Source of the DNA: Arthrobacter sp. MA-N2
Lineage (GTDB): Bacteria; Actinomycetota; Actinomycetes; Actinomycetales; Micrococcaceae
DNA: 64,000 nucleotides
Assembly: GCF_000517125.1 (NCBI RefSeq)
Contig: NZ_KI912155.1
Coordinates: 1,052,583-1,116,582 of the forward strand
Direction: 5' to 3'
The stretch's first letter is position 1, and each line of letters starts with the position of its first letter. Below are positions 25,444 through 35,664 of the stretch, piece after piece. The notes under the pieces were generated by a model. It worked only from the letters and a program-made list of their open reading frames with translations. It did not search any database and had not been told where the DNA came from. A program made the translations under genes and the position numbers.

Positions 25444-27063
25444 GTGGCACGTGGCGACGGAAAACTTTCTCATGATCTTCTCCCCGACGAAAAAGGACCT
25501 CAGGACGCTTGTGGCGTCTTCGGGGTCTGGGCTCCTGGCGAAGAGGTAGCAAAACTCACCTATTACGGGCTGTACGCGCTGCAGCACCGCGGACAAGAAT
25601 CGGCTGGTATTGCTACCAGTGACGGCAAGCGCATCAATGTCTACAAAGACATGGGCCTCGTGTCCCAGGTCTTCGACGAGACAACGCTGAACACCCTCAC
25701 GGGACACCTTGCCGTCGGACACTGCCGCTACTCCACCACCGGAGCCAGCCATTGGGCCAACGCTCAACCGACCCTCGGTGCAACTGCTACCGGAACCGTG
25801 GCCCTCGCCCACAACGGCAACCTGACCAACACCGCCGAACTCCGGGAAATGATCCTCGAGCGCAACGATGGCCAGCTGACCGGAGAAATGAAGCAAGGCA
25901 ACACCTCGGACACTGCGCTGGTCACCGCCCTCCTCGAAGGCGAAGAGGGCAAGACCCTCGAACAGACCGCGCTTGAGCTGCTTCCCAAGATCCGCGGCGG
26001 ATTCTGCTTCGTGTTCATGGACGAAGGGACCCTCTACGCCGCCCGCGACACCTACGGCATCCGCCCCCTGTGCTTGGGCCGCCTTGAGCGCGGCTGGGTT
26101 GTCGCCTCGGAGCAGTCCGCGCTGGCAACCGTCGGCGCGAGCTTCATCCGCGAGATCGAGCCCGGCGAGTTCATTGCGATTGACGAGAACGGCGTCCGTT
26201 CCCAGCGCTTCGCGGATGCGACGCCGGCCGGTTGCGTTTTCGAGTACGTCTACCTTGCGCGTCCCGACGCTTCGATTGCAGGACGTTCCGTGTATGAGTC
26301 CCGCGTGGAGATGGGCCGTCAGCTGGCCCGCGAAAACACCCAGGTAGCGGACATCGTCATCCCGGTCCCGGAATCCGGCACCCCCGCCGCGGTCGGCTAC
26401 GCCGAAGAGTCCGGTATCCCGTTCGCCCACGGCTTCGTCAAGAACTCTTATGTGGGCCGCACGTTCATCCAGCCTTCGCAGACCCTGCGCCAGCTCGGCA
26501 TCCGGCTCAAGCTCAACGCCCTCGAATCCGTGATCCGCGGCAAGCGCGTGGTGGTTGTGGATGACTCGATCGTGCGCGGCAACACCCAGCGCGCCATCGT
26601 GCGGATGCTCCGCGAAGCCGGCGCCGCGGCCGTCCACATCAAGATTTCCTCCCCGCCCGTGCAGTGGCCCTGCTTCTACGGGATCGACTTCGCCTCGCGG
26701 GCTGAACTGATCGCCAACGGCGCCACCATTGAAGAGATCTCCCACGCCATTGGCGCAGATTCGCTGGCGTACATCTCCGAAGACGGCATGATCGGCGCCA
26801 CCCAGCAGCCTCGCGAACGCCTCTGCACCGCCTGCTTCACGGGCCGGTACCCCATCGCACTTCCGGGTTCGGACAAACTCGGCAAGAACCTGCTTGAGCG
26901 CACCGACCTCGGCGGGCTGCCGGCGTCGGGCACTTCCACGGAAGCCGTAGACGCAGACTCGGACGACCCGGCCAACAAGCCCGGCGCCACGGGTTGCGAC
27001 CCCGGACCCGACGCCGAGTTTGAGAACCTGCTGACCGACGCCGATAAGAAAGAGTCTGTATGA
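25444..27063 (+). CDS. purF: Amidophosphoribosyltransferase
   Basis: A 539-residue enzyme for the first step of purine synthesis (PRPP + Gln to phosphoribosylamine). GTG start. A short propeptide precedes the catalytic Cys in DACGVFGVW; the glutaminase domain has HRGQESAGI; the PRTase domain has VVVVDDSIVRGNT, the PRPP loop. The C-terminal 60 residues are acidic and low-complexity. It overlaps purM by 4 nt. Confidence 0.97.
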   Translation: MARGDGKLSHDLLPDEKGPQDACGVFGVWAPGEEVAKLTYYGLYALQHRGQESAGIATSDGKRINVYKDMGLVSQVFDETTLNTLTGHLAVGHCRYSTTGASHWANAQPTLGATATGTVALAHNGNLTNTAELREMILERNDGQLTGEMKQGNTSDTALVTALLEGEEGKTLEQTALELLPKIRGGFCFVFMDEGTLYAARDTYGIRPLCLGRLERGWVVASEQSALATVGASFIREIEPGEFIAIDENGVRSQRFADATPAGCVFEYVYLARPDASIAGRSVYESRVEMGRQLARENTQVADIVIPVPESGTPAAVGYAEESGIPFAHGFVKNSYVGRTFIQPSQTLRQLGIRLKLNALESVIRGKRVVVVDDSIVRGNTQRAIVRMLREAGAAAVHIKISSPPVQWPCFYGIDFASRAELIANGATIEEISHAIGADSLAYISEDGMIGATQQPRERLCTACFTGRYPIALPGSDKLGKNLLERTDLGGLPASGTSTEAVDADSDDPANKPGATGCDPGPDAEFENLLTDADKKESV

Positions 27064-28220
27064 CCTCCGCATCCTCCGCCGCTGAGAACGCAACCGGCAT
27101 CACCTATGCGTCCGCCGGCGTCGACGTCGAAGCGGGCGACCGCGCCGTCGAACTCATGAAGGACGCCGTCAAGGCGACCCACAACAGCTCGGTGCTCGGC
27201 GGCGTCGGCGGTTTCGCCGGCCTGTATGACGTCTCCAAGCTGCTCACGTACAAAAGGCCGCTGCTGGCCACGTCCACGGACGGTGTCGGCACCAAAGTTG
27301 CCATCGCCCAGGCCATGGACATCCACGACACCATCGGCTTCGACCTCGTCGGCATGGTGGTGGATGACATCGTAGTAGTGGGTGCCGAGCCGCTCTTCAT
27401 GACCGACTACATTGCATGCGGCAAGGTTGTCCCCGAGCGCATCGCGGACATCGTCCGCGGCATTGCTGCCGCCTGTTCCGTTGCCGGCACTGCCCTGGTG
27501 GGTGGCGAAACCGCTGAGCACCCGGGCCTGCTGGGTGAGAACGAGTACGACGTCGCCGGTGCAGCTACCGGTGTTGTCGAAGCCGACGCCCTGCTTGGAC
27601 CGGACCGCGTCCGCGCCGGCGACGTCGTGATCGGCATGGCGTCGTCAGGCCTGCACTCGAACGGTTACTCCTTGGTCCGCCGTGTGATCAACCACGCCGG
27701 GTGGGCCCTGGATCGTCAGGTTTCCGAGCTCGGCCGCACTTTGGGCGAAGAGCTTTTGGAACCGACCCGAGTCTATGCCGCTGACTGTTTGGACCTCGCC
27801 CGCGCGTTCCCGGTCAGCGGCATTGGTACCGCAGCCGGCGCCGTGCACGGCTTCAGCCACGTTACCGGTGGCGGGCTCGCAGCCAACCTGGCCCGCGTGC
27901 TGCCGCAGGGTCTCGTGGCCACGGTTGACCGCGCCACGTGGGAACTGCCCGCCATCTTCAAGCTCGTGTCCGAACTCGGGAATGTGCCCCTGGCTGATCT
28001 TGAGCGCACGCTCAACCTGGGTGTTGGCATGGTGGCCATCGTGTCGCCGGAGATCGCTGACGCCGCCGTAGCCCGCCTCAACGAGCGCGGACTGCCGTCA
28101 TGGGTGATGGGTACCGTAGCTGCGGACTCCGCGTCAGTGGACAAGAGCGGCCCGGACTACGTCCAGGGCGCCAAAGGCGTCGACGGCGGCGCCGTGCGTC
28201 TAGTGAACGCCTACGCCTAA
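27060..28220 (+). CDS. purM: Phosphoribosylformylglycinamidine cyclo-ligase (AIR synthetase)
   Basis: A 386-residue ATP-dependent cyclase, fifth step of purine synthesis. Motifs: TYASAGVDVEAGD at the N-terminus, GVGTKVAIAQ, DIVVVGAEPLFMTDY, and GGGLAANLARVLP in the C-terminal domain. ATGA coupling with purF. It ends before a strong bidirectional terminator. Confidence 0.97.
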   Translation: MTSASSAAENATGITYASAGVDVEAGDRAVELMKDAVKATHNSSVLGGVGGFAGLYDVSKLLTYKRPLLATSTDGVGTKVAIAQAMDIHDTIGFDLVGMVVDDIVVVGAEPLFMTDYIACGKVVPERIADIVRGIAAACSVAGTALVGGETAEHPGLLGENEYDVAGAATGVVEADALLGPDRVRAGDVVIGMASSGLHSNGYSLVRRVINHAGWALDRQVSELGRTLGEELLEPTRVYAADCLDLARAFPVSGIGTAAGAVHGFSHVTGGGLAANLARVLPQGLVATVDRATWELPAIFKLVSELGNVPLADLERTLNLGVGMVAIVSPEIADAAVARLNERGLPSWVMGTVAADSASVDKSGPDYVQGAKGVDGGAVRLVNAYA

Positions 28221-28233
28221 GGGTTCTTAACGC

Positions 28234-28286
28234 AAATCGAGTGCCCACCCAATTGCCGATCCGGCAGTTGGGTGGGCACTCGATTT
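28234..28286. terminator. Bidirectional terminator between purM and the VOC gene
   Basis: 25-bp arms (28234-28258, 28262-28286) with one mismatch and a 3-nt loop, flanked by AAA on the left and TTTG on the right. It ends 2 nt before the stop codon of the convergent VOC gene. Confidence 0.88.
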
Positions 28287-28288
28287 GT

Positions 28289-29074
28289 TTAGGAGCTTTC
28301 GCCGGCCATCACGCTGAAGCCCGCTCCGGCAGGATCGCCGAGAACTGCCATCCGGCCGACGCCGGGCACATCGAAGGCAGGCGCGAACACCTGGGCACCG
28401 AGCTCCACGGCTTTCGCGATGGATTCGTCCACGTTGGCAACATTGAAGTACGTCATCCAGAACGGCGGCATACCCTCCATGGGCTGTTTCATGGCGCCGG
28501 CCACGGACTTCCCGTCCACCAGCAATTGGGTGTATTCCTGCAGATCGCCGGCTGCTGCGGTTTCGCTGGAGCATCCCGTCACGGATTCATAGAAAGCCAC
28601 GGCCTTGGCGACGTCGTTTGTCTGCAGCTCGTTCCAGATCACCGTGCCCGGTTCATTGACCAACCCCGCACCGTGGTGGCTTCCGGCCTCCCAGAAACCA
28701 ATCTGGGCACCCGTGGGATCAGCGGCAAAGAACATGCGGCCGCTCCCATTGGGGACGCTGTCCGGCGGGAACAGGACGTTGCCACCCGCCGCCGTCGCGC
28801 GTTCAGCTGCCTCATCGACGGAATCGACGGCAAGGTAGTTGGCCCAGTAGGACGGTGCTCCTGCCGCAGCCATGTCCGGCATTTGCTGCATCATGCCCGC
28901 TACATAGCGGCCCTGCAGCTTGGCCATGTAGTAGGTCATGCCGTTGCCGGCATCCATCGCATCCAATTCCCAGCCGAACAGATCACCATAGAAGGCCTTG
29001 GAAGCCTCAATGTCCGACGATGACAGGTCCACCCAACACGGAGTTCCCTGCTTGTAGCTATCTACCTGCGGCAT
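28289..29074 (-). CDS. VOC family protein (two glyoxalase domains)
   Basis: A 261-residue protein of two tandem vicinal-oxygen-chelate domains, each with a betaalphabetabetabeta pattern: the first begins TPCWVDLSSSDIEASKAFY, the second VIWNELQTNDVAKAVAFYE. The start at 29074 is taken for its AAGGGA site. Such proteins include glyoxalase/bleomycin-resistance-like and hydroxylase-like enzymes; the specific function is unknown. Confidence 0.85.
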   Translation of the reverse strand: MPQVDSYKQGTPCWVDLSSSDIEASKAFYGDLFGWELDAMDAGNGMTYYMAKLQGRYVAGMMQQMPDMAAAGAPSYWANYLAVDSVDEAAERATAAGGNVLFPPDSVPNGSGRMFFAADPTGAQIGFWEAGSHHGAGLVNEPGTVIWNELQTNDVAKAVAFYESVTGCSSETAAAGDLQEYTQLLVDGKSVAGAMKQPMEGMPPFWMTYFNVANVDESIAKAVELGAQVFAPAFDVPGVGRMAVLGDPAGAGFSVMAGESS

Positions 29075-29206
29075 TGCTATCCCTTCGTTGAGTAGCCGGC
29101 ATGCGCCAGCGGGTATCTCGTTCAACGTAGTACGGGGGTCCGACACTGACAACCGCCCAGCGCGCGTCGGGCCTCTCTATAGCGGCTTATAGCGGCGCCG
29201 GAACCC

Positions 29207-29490
29207 TTATGCGTGGACGGCCCGGCCCGTGAAAGCGATCAAGCGCTCCAGGCTGGATGACGTCTCGGAGACTTCCTGGGCCGGGGCGAAGCTGCCGCTT
29301 GCGCGGACCTGCTCGCTGATCGTGTTCTGCGCAAGGACCTCGACGTAATCGGTGAGCTCATCCGCCACCGACACTTCGGCGCCCAGGGCCTTGGCGATGC
29401 TGCCAATCGATCCCGCAAGGTGGTCAAGCAACTGCGACACGGTGAAATCGGCACACGGAGTCTGGGTCTGCGCGTCGGCTGCGGTACTGA
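29207..29490 (-). pseudogene. Remnant of a TIGR03086-type metal-binding (DinB/mycothiol-like) protein
   Basis: About 95 codons: TPCADFTVSQLLDHLAGSIG resembles the early part of the TIGR03086/maleylpyruvate isomerase-like family, and SSSLERLIAFTGRAVHA resembles its extreme C-terminus. The middle, with the usual metal-binding His residues, and the true N-terminus are missing; the family is normally about 190 residues. It runs into the next fragment in a different frame. Confidence 0.55.
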
Positions 29491-30010
29491 CGCACGTCAC
29501 CGCCGGTGGAGACGTTGTCCGCCGGGGCCTCTGGCTGCTCCCAGGCCCACGTGAAGACCACGCGCTTGCCCGGTTCGATTTCGGTGAAGGTTCCGGCTGC
29601 GTGGTGGCCCGGAGTGACGGTCCAGCGATACTCGCCGCCGACCCTCAAGTCGACGCGTGCGGCAACGGTCTGCCAGCGGCGGAGGCGTGCAGGCTGCGTG
29701 ATGAGTTCGAACGCCTGGTCGACGGTGGTGAAGGTTTGTGCGTCAGCGACGAGCATGTCCAGCTCCGCGGTCCAGAACTGCTCAAAAAGCATCCGGAGTT
29801 CTCTCATGCCGACGTTGTCCAAGCGGTAGAAGCGGTTGCGACCTTCTTTGCGGGCGGCAACGAGGCCTGCCTCCTCCAGCAGCAACAAGTGCTGCGAGAT
29901 GGCGGATCTGCTCACGGTGAATTCGGCTGCCAGCTCCGTCACGGTGCACATGGACAGGTCGGATACTGCTGGATCATTCTCTTTGCCGAAGCTGCAGGTC
30001 CCGTGAGTCC
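29484..30010 (-). pseudogene. Remnant of an ArsR-SRPBCC fusion protein
   Basis: A winged-helix segment (VTELAAEFTVSRSAISQHLLLLEEAGLV) is followed by an AHSA1/SRPBCC domain that is normal up to GKRVVFTWAWE...DNVST and then reads out of frame into the TIGR03086 fragment. The first helix of the ArsR domain is also degenerate. A deletion seems to have joined the 3' part of this gene to its neighbour. Confidence 0.55.
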
Positions 30011-30156
30011 GCGGGTCCGGAATTTGTCCATTCGAATCATTGAGCAGAATCCGACATCCGAGCGAAGACGATCCCGGGACGGACATCACACGCCCGGGAT
30101 TTACATACGTTTTGTCCTATAACCCAGAAAACACCTTGGTCCGGCAAAGGGGAACG

Positions 30157-30200
30157 AAAAAGGCCCGTAGGGCACGCCAATCGCGGCGAGCCCTACGGGC
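30157..30200 (-). terminator. Rho-independent terminator of the DUF3073 gene
   Basis: 11-bp stem (GCCCGTAGGGC at 30163-30173, complement at 30190-30200) with AAAAA on its left, giving a U-run on the minus-strand transcript. It lies about 100 nt past the DUF3073 stop. Confidence 0.85.
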
Positions 30201-30296
30201 TAAATCGTTATGAGTGGCATCCGGGGATGCCACATGACCTCGTGTACGACGGCGGTACGCAACGCGATGCCGAAAGGCACCTGATAGTTGCGACAG

Positions 30297-30530
30297 CTAT
30301 CCGATACGGCGGGTGTCTACCTCGTCGTCATCGTCTTCCAAGTCCTGCGCGTACTTGTCCTCGTAAGCCGAGTAGTCCGGCTCCGGCGGATCGTCCGCGA
30401 ATCGGCTCGTCGCACGACTTGATGGCCCCGTGAGCTCGCGCTGAAGGGCTGAATAGTCAGTGTTCGGGGAGTAGTACTTGATGTCCCGAGCCTGCTTGGT
30501 AGCTTTTGCCTTTTGACGGCCGCGCCCCAT
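30297..30530 (-). CDS. DUF3073 domain-containing protein
   Basis: A 77-residue protein beginning MGRGRQKAKATKQARDIKYY and ending in an Asp-rich tail, the standard shape of the actinobacterial DUF3073 family. The start at 30530 has an AAAGGGGG site; the longer reading adds an unlike N-terminus. Basic N-terminus and acidic C-terminus; role unknown. In many actinobacteria it is found close to purM. Confidence 0.92.
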   Translation of the reverse strand: MGRGRQKAKATKQARDIKYYSPNTDYSALQRELTGPSSRATSRFADDPPEPDYSAYEDKYAQDLEDDDDEVDTRRIG

Positions 30531-30751
30531 GGCGTGACCCCCTTTTGTACTTGGACCGGAGGTGGTCACCTTGGCTATCGGTGAGGCCCCGGAATGTTTG
30601 GTCAATTTGTCGTATGTCTAGATTACATGCTTTCTGGAGTGACTGCTTGCCACGACGTTCGTAAAAGCCGCGTCACAGTCCCAGCTGGCCATATCATCAT
30701 TCGCCGACATGAAAAACTTGGGTAGAGTCGCCCTAATATCGGGCCACACGC

Positions 30752-31468
30752 ATGAGAGGCGCAAATTCGGACATGGGCCAGGACAACACCTTCCCGGGCA
30801 ACAACGGTACAGGCGACGATGAGTCGCCGGTAGACCCTGCTTCCGGGGCCGAGGATCCGGCGGCTTCGGGCATCGACCCCGAGAATGGCGTACCTGGCGG
30901 GCTCGAGCCGGGGAGCACTGTTCCTCCCGAAAAAGGCTCCCCGCTGCGAACCGCCCTTGACGTCATGACACGGCAGCGACTCATCATTGGCGGCATTGTG
31001 CTGGCCGTGTTGATCCTCATCGGCGTGGTGATCTGGATCCTCGTGGGCGCGCTCGCGAACCGGCCTGTGGCTAACGCCACTCCCGAACCCGCCACGTCCA
31101 CCAGCCGCGGCCCCCTTCCCGCGGACGTGGAGGCGAGGGACTACCAGCTGGGCGATTGCTTCGCGGATTTCGACTCCAACGCCACCAAGTCCAGGGCTGT
31201 CGACTGCACCACCGACCATTCCGCCCAGCTGGGCGCAATATTCCGTTACAAAGCGGACGACACCTTCCCCGGCGCTACTGCCCTCCGTGACAAGGGGCGC
31301 GAAATCTGCCGTAACGTGATGCTCAACGAGGCCTCCACGAAGTACACACTCCTACAGCAGAATGTCTACCCGAGCGCCTCCAGCTGGGACAACGGTGATC
31401 GCCGCGTGGACTGCTTCATCGTGGTGAACTCCGGAAACACGCTCAAGGAATCCATCCTCCAGAAGTAG
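30752..31468 (+). CDS. Septum formation-domain-like membrane protein
   Basis: A 238-residue single-pass protein: a Gly/Pro/acid-rich cytoplasmic part of about 75 residues, one membrane helix (about 80-102), and an extracytoplasmic domain with LGDCFADFDS, VDCTTDHSAQLGA, a Cys in REICRNV and a Cys in RRVDCFIVV. That Cys spacing resembles the Septum_form domain (PF13845). A second ATG at 30773 is an alternative start. Function unknown. Confidence 0.72.
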   Translation: MRGANSDMGQDNTFPGNNGTGDDESPVDPASGAEDPAASGIDPENGVPGGLEPGSTVPPEKGSPLRTALDVMTRQRLIIGGIVLAVLILIGVVIWILVGALANRPVANATPEPATSTSRGPLPADVEARDYQLGDCFADFDSNATKSRAVDCTTDHSAQLGAIFRYKADDTFPGATALRDKGREICRNVMLNEASTKYTLLQQNVYPSASSWDNGDRRVDCFIVVNSGNTLKESILQK

Positions 31469-31483
31469 CCCCGCCAGCTCCAG

Positions 31484-34153
31484 CTAGTTCTTCCGCCGCA
31501 CCTTGAGCCCGCTGCCCGCCGGGGCTCCGCCGCCAGGAACTGACAACGCTTCAAGCCCCTCAATGGTGAGTTCATCGACGTCGGCGGCGGTATCCACGAA
31601 AACTGTGTCACCGTCCGCTATATGCCCGGCAAGGATCTCCTTGGCCAAGCGGTCGCCGATCTCGCGCTGGACGAGCCTACGCAACGGACGTGCCCCGTAG
31701 GCAGGGTCGTAACCGGACATCGCGAGCCAAGCCCGGGCGCCCTCGCTGACCTCGAGAGTGAGCCGGCGGTCACGCAGGCGCTTGGACAGCTCGGCCACCT
31801 GTAGTTCAACGATCTTGGCGAGCTCCTCCACGCTGAGCGGATCGAATAGCACAATTTCATCGAGCCGGTTGAGGAACTCAGGCTTGAAGGAAGCGTTGAC
31901 CACGGCCATGACCGCATCCCGTTTAGCCGCCGCGTCCAAAGTTGGATCCACGAGGAACTGGCTGCCAGAGTTGGAGGTCAACACCAGGATGGTGTTCCTG
32001 AAGTCCACCGTCCGGCCTTGGCCGTCGGTGAGGCGGCCGTCATCGAGCACTTGCAGGAGGATGTCGAACACCTCGGGGTGCGCCTTTTCCACTTCGTCGA
32101 GCAGGATCACGGAGTACGGACGGCGGCGGACCGCTTCGGTAAGCTGGCCGCCTTCCTCGTAGCCCACGTATCCGGGAGGGGCACCGACCAGCCGGGCCAC
32201 GGAGTGCTTTTCCCCGTATTCGGACATGTCGATCCGCACCATGGCGCGCTCGTCGTCGAACAGGAAGTCGGCCAGTGCCTTGGCGAGCTCGGTCTTACCG
32301 ACGCCCGTAGGACCCAGGAACAGGAACGATCCCGTGGGGCGATTGGGGTCGCTGATGCCCGCGCGGGCGCGGCGGACGGCATCGGAAACGGCGGCCACGG
32401 CCTTGGCTTGACCGATCAGCCGCTTACCCAGCTCTTCTTCCATATGCAGCAGCTTCTGGGATTCCGCCTGCAGCATGCGGCCGGCGGGGATGCCCGTCCA
32501 GGCCGAAATAACCTCGGCGATATCGTCCGCTGTTACCTCTTCCGCCACCATGAGGGCAGGCTTCGCTTCGCCCCTTGCTTCCCGGGCGGATTCTTCCTCG
32601 GCCGCTGCGTTCAGCTCGCGCTCCAGGGCCGGCAGTTCGCCATAGAGGATGCGGGAGGCGGCTTCAAGGTCGCCTTCGCGCTGGTACTTTTCGGCCGCGG
32701 AGCGAAGTTCGTCAATTTTCGCCTTGAGGTCACCAACGCGGTTCAGTCCGGCTTTCTCAGCTTCCCAACGGGCGTTCAGCGCTGCCAGAGCTTCCTTCTT
32801 GTCCGCCTTGTCCGCCCGGAGGGCGGCAAGGCGTTCCACCGAAGCGGCGTCGGTCTCTCGCTCGAGGGCCAGCTCCTCCATGGTGAGCCGGTCCACGGCA
32901 CGGCGAAGCTGGTCTATTTCCTCGGGAGCGGAGTCGATTTCCATCCGGAGCCTGGACGCGGATTCGTCCACGAGGTCAATCGCTTTGTCCGGCAGCTGGC
33001 GGCCCGAAATATAGCGGTTGGAGAGCGTGGCCGCAGCAACCAGGGCGGAGTCCGCGATAGCCACTTTGTGATGTGCCTCGTAACGTTCCTTGAGACCGCG
33101 GAGGATACCGATAGTGTCCTCGACGCTGGGCTCCCCCACGTATACCTGCTGGAAGCGGCGTTCCAGGGCAGGGTCCTTCTCGATGTTTTCGCGGTACTCG
33201 TCCAGGGTGGTGGCACCGATCAGGCGGAGTTCACCACGGGCAAGCATGGGCTTGAGCATATTACCCGCGTCCATGGCGCTCTCACCGGTAGCGCCGGCGC
33301 CCACGACGGTGTGGATCTCGTCGATGAAGGTGACGATTTGCCCGTTGGAGTTCTTGATCTCCTCCAGCACTGCCTTGAGGCGTTCCTCGAATTCACCGCG
33401 GTATTTGGCTCCGGCCACCATGGACGCGAGGTCCAAAGCAATCAGGGTCTTCCCCCGGAGGCTTTCGGGGACGTCACCCGCCACCATGCGCTGGGCGAGG
33501 CCTTCCACCACGGCGGTCTTACCAACACCGGGCTCACCGATCAGCACCGGGTTGTTCTTGGTGCGGCGGCTCAAGACTTGGATGACCCGCCGGATTTCGC
33601 TGTCCCGACCGATCACGGGATCCAGCTTGCCCGAGCGCGCAACGGCCGTGAGGTCGGTGCCGTATTTCTCCAGTGCCTGGAAGGTGTTCTCCGGATCCTG
33701 GGACGTGACTTTCCGGTCGCCACGGACACCCGGCAAGGCGGCGAGAAGCGCTTCATGGGAAGCACCGGCGTCGCGCAGTAACTTTCCTACGGCGTCGCTC
33801 CCGGCGGAGAGTCCCAAGAGGAGGTGCTCGGTGGAGACAAAAGAATCGCCGAGCTTCTCGGCCTCGTTTTGGGCAGCCTGGATGGCCTGCATGGAGGGGC
33901 GGGAAAGCTGCGCTTGCTGCACGGAACTGCCCGACGACGACGGCAGCGCCTTGATCGCTGAGCTCGCCTGCACGCTCACGGCATCCGGGTCCGAGCCGGT
34001 GGCGCGCAAGAGCGCGACGGCGACACCCTCGCGCTGGTCCATAAGCGCCTTGAGTAAGTGGGCAGGCTCCACCTGCGGGTTTCCGGCTGTTGATGCGTTC
34101 ATGGCCGCCGCGGAAAGAGCCTCCTGACTCTTGGTGGTGAACTTAACGTCCAT
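31484..34153 (-). CDS. clpB: ATP-dependent chaperone ClpB
   Basis: An 889-residue Hsp100 disaggregase. N-terminal double Clp_N repeat, first AAA+ domain with Walker [12 protein letters not shown], a long coiled-coil middle domain (about 400-520), and a second AAA+ with [11 protein letters not shown]. The start at 34153 has AAAGGAG and begins [14 protein letters not shown], the usual form. It works with DnaK to rescue aggregated proteins. A HAIR-type palindrome upstream indicates HspR control. Confidence 0.97.
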   Translation of the reverse strand: MDVKFTTKSQEALSAAAMNASTAGNPQVEPAHLLKALMDQREGVAVALLRATGSDPDAVSVQASSAIKALPSSSGSSVQQAQLSRPSMQAIQAAQNEAEKLGDSFVSTEHLLLGLSAGSDAVGKLLRDAGASHEALLAALPGVRGDRKVTSQDPENTFQALEKYGTDLTAVARSGKLDPVIGRDSEIRRVIQVLSRRTKNNPVLIGEPGVGKTAVVEGLAQRMVAGDVPESLRGKTLIALDLASMVAGAKYRGEFEERLKAVLEEIKNSNGQIVTFIDEIHTVVGAGATGESAMDAGNMLKPMLARGELRLIGATTLDEYRENIEKDPALERRFQQVYVGEPSVEDTIGILRGLKERYEAHHKVAIADSALVAAATLSNRYISGRQLPDKAIDLVDESASRLRMEIDSAPEEIDQLRRAVDRLTMEELALERETDAASVERLAALRADKADKKEALAALNARWEAEKAGLNRVGDLKAKIDELRSAAEKYQREGDLEAASRILYGELPALERELNAAAEEESAREARGEAKPALMVAEEVTADDIAEVISAWTGIPAGRMLQAESQKLLHMEEELGKRLIGQAKAVAAVSDAVRRARAGISDPNRPTGSFLFLGPTGVGKTELAKALADFLFDDERAMVRIDMSEYGEKHSVARLVGAPPGYVGYEEGGQLTEAVRRRPYSVILLDEVEKAHPEVFDILLQVLDDGRLTDGQGRTVDFRNTILVLTSNSGSQFLVDPTLDAAAKRDAVMAVVNASFKPEFLNRLDEIVLFDPLSVEELAKIVELQVAELSKRLRDRRLTLEVSEGARAWLAMSGYDPAYGARPLRRLVQREIGDRLAKEILAGHIADGDTVFVDTAADVDELTIEGLEALSVPGGGAPAGSGLKVRRKN

Positions 34154-34183
34154 GGAAGAGCTCCTTTCGGGAAGATGACGATT

Positions 34184-34213
34184 ACTCAAAGTTGAGTCTA
34201 CTATGCTCAACTT
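34184..34213 (-). promoter_or_regulatory. HAIR-like operator (HspR site) upstream of clpB
   Basis: AAGTTGAGT (34189-34197), 7-nt spacer, GCTCAACTT (34205-34213): the form of the HAIR consensus CTTGAGT-N7-ACTCAAG with one arm mismatch. An overlapping palindrome ACTCAAAGTTGAGT is at 34184-34197. It lies 36-60 nt before the clpB start. Confidence 0.85.
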
Positions 34214-34311
34214 TGCATAAGCGACCCTCCCGGTCCATGTTTGCCTACGGCGAAACTGCTGTCTATAGCACGCAGCGCACTGACTTCGACAAACCGCCGT
34301 ACGATATGCAC

Positions 34312-34779
34312 ATGGCACCCTTCACGGTCACCCGCAATGCACTGATCCCCGCTGCCCCCGCCGACATTTTCCCCTTCGTCAACAGCTTCCACGAATGGAC
34401 CAAATGGTCCCCGTGGGAGGCAGTTGATCCCAAACTAAGCCGCAGCTACTCGGGCAACGAATCCGGCGTCGGAGCAAAGTACGCCTGGAGCGGCAACAAC
34501 AAGGCGGGCACGGGCACCATGGAAATCGTCGGTTCGCAGGAACCCGGCAAGATCGACATCCGCCTGGAGTTCACCAAACCGATGAAAGCCGTCAACCCGA
34601 CTGCGTTCACGTTTGTGCCGGAGGGCGACGGGACCCGCGTCACTTGGACAATGACCGGCGAAAACAAGGGACTCGGCAAAGTCTTCGCCTTGTTCATGAA
34701 TATGGACAAAATGGTGGGCGGCGACTTCGAAAAAGGCCTGGCCTCCCTCAAAACGGCGGTCACCCAAAAGAACTCGTAG
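34312..34779 (+). CDS. SRPBCC family protein
   Basis: A 155-residue START/SRPBCC-fold protein: the N-terminal strand FTVTRNALIPAAPADIFPFV, then WTKWSPWE in the helix-grip region, and C-terminal GGDFEKGLASLK helix. An upstream start (34192) would overlap the HAIR site and clpB promoter, so ATG at 34312 (or 34306) is preferred. Ligand unknown. Confidence 0.8.
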   Translation: MAPFTVTRNALIPAAPADIFPFVNSFHEWTKWSPWEAVDPKLSRSYSGNESGVGAKYAWSGNNKAGTGTMEIVGSQEPGKIDIRLEFTKPMKAVNPTAFTFVPEGDGTRVTWTMTGENKGLGKVFALFMNMDKMVGGDFEKGLASLKTAVTQKNS

Positions 34780-34794
34780 CCCCGGACGCAGGCC

Positions 34795-35664
34795 ATGGCT
34801 TTATACCTGGATCCGCCGCTGTGGCCCGCACACGGGACGGTGTTCTCCCATCTCGTCTCGGACACATCGCTTGCGGAACTGCACGCCTTTGCCAAGGCCG
34901 CGGGGATTCCCGGGCGAGCCTTCGACGGCGACCACTACGACGTCCCGGAGCGCCGCTACCAGGACCTCCTGTCCGCCGGTGCCATCCCCGTGGAGGCCCG
35001 CATCTTGGTCCGCAAGCTGATCGCGAGCGGTTTGCGCATCCCTGCCCGGGAACGGAGCAAAGCCCTCACCGTACCCCTTCTGGAGCGCTGGAATTCAACG
35101 CTTCCGGGGCATGAGGAGCTTGGTTTCGAGCTCCTGGAACGCTGGGGCGAAGGGCACCGGAAGTATCACAGCCGCACGCATTTGTTGGCCGTGCTCGAAG
35201 CTTTGGACCTCCTCACCGGGCCCGCGCTCACCCCGCGCCCGGTAACCCTCGCCGCATGGTTCCACGACGCCGTCTATGAGGGAATCGCGGGGCACGACGA
35301 AGAACAATCGGCCTCGTTGGCCGAGGACCGGCTTGCCATAGCAGGCCTTCCCAAGGCAGTGGTTGACGAGGTCGCCCGGCTCGTCAGGCTGACTTCCACG
35401 CACAGCCCCGAACCAGGAGATCACGCGGGCGCGCTCCTGTGCGACGCCGATCTCTCCATCCTCGGCGCAGAACCCGCCGCATATGCCCGCTACCTCAGCG
35501 CCGTCCGCGAGGACTATGCCCACGTCAGTGACGCCGACTTTGCCTCAGGCAGGGCCTCGGTGGTCAGGCAATTGCTTGCCCTGGATCCGCTCTTCCACAG
35601 CGAACGAGCCCAGGGTCTCTGGCTGGATGCCGCGCGCCGTAACCTGGAGGCCGAACTTTCATGA
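34795..35664 (+). CDS. DUF4031 domain protein with HD-type hydrolase domain
   Basis: A 289-residue protein. Residues 1-85 match the DUF4031 pattern (ALYLDPPLWPAHGTVFSHLV ... FDGDHYDVPERRY). Residues 100-289 are an HD-superfamily domain with HSRTHLLAVLEAL, the metal-binding pair in AAWFHDAVYEG, and a late Asp in LLCDADLSILG. The predicted metal-dependent phosphohydrolase has unknown substrate. ATGA overlap with the next gene. Confidence 0.85.
   Translation: MALYLDPPLWPAHGTVFSHLVSDTSLAELHAFAKAAGIPGRAFDGDHYDVPERRYQDLLSAGAIPVEARILVRKLIASGLRIPARERSKALTVPLLERWNSTLPGHEELGFELLERWGEGHRKYHSRTHLLAVLEALDLLTGPALTPRPVTLAAWFHDAVYEGIAGHDEEQSASLAEDRLAIAGLPKAVVDEVARLVRLTSTHSPEPGDHAGALLCDADLSILGAEPAAYARYLSAVREDYAHVSDADFASGRASVVRQLLALDPLFHSERAQGLWLDAARRNLEAELS

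Noticed and set aside
25426..27093. 555-codon minus-strand frame opposite purF
   Set aside because: Shadow of purF; no independent evidence.
32018..33781. 587-codon plus-strand frame within clpB
   Set aside because: Antisense shadow of clpB; no RBS or recognisable domain.
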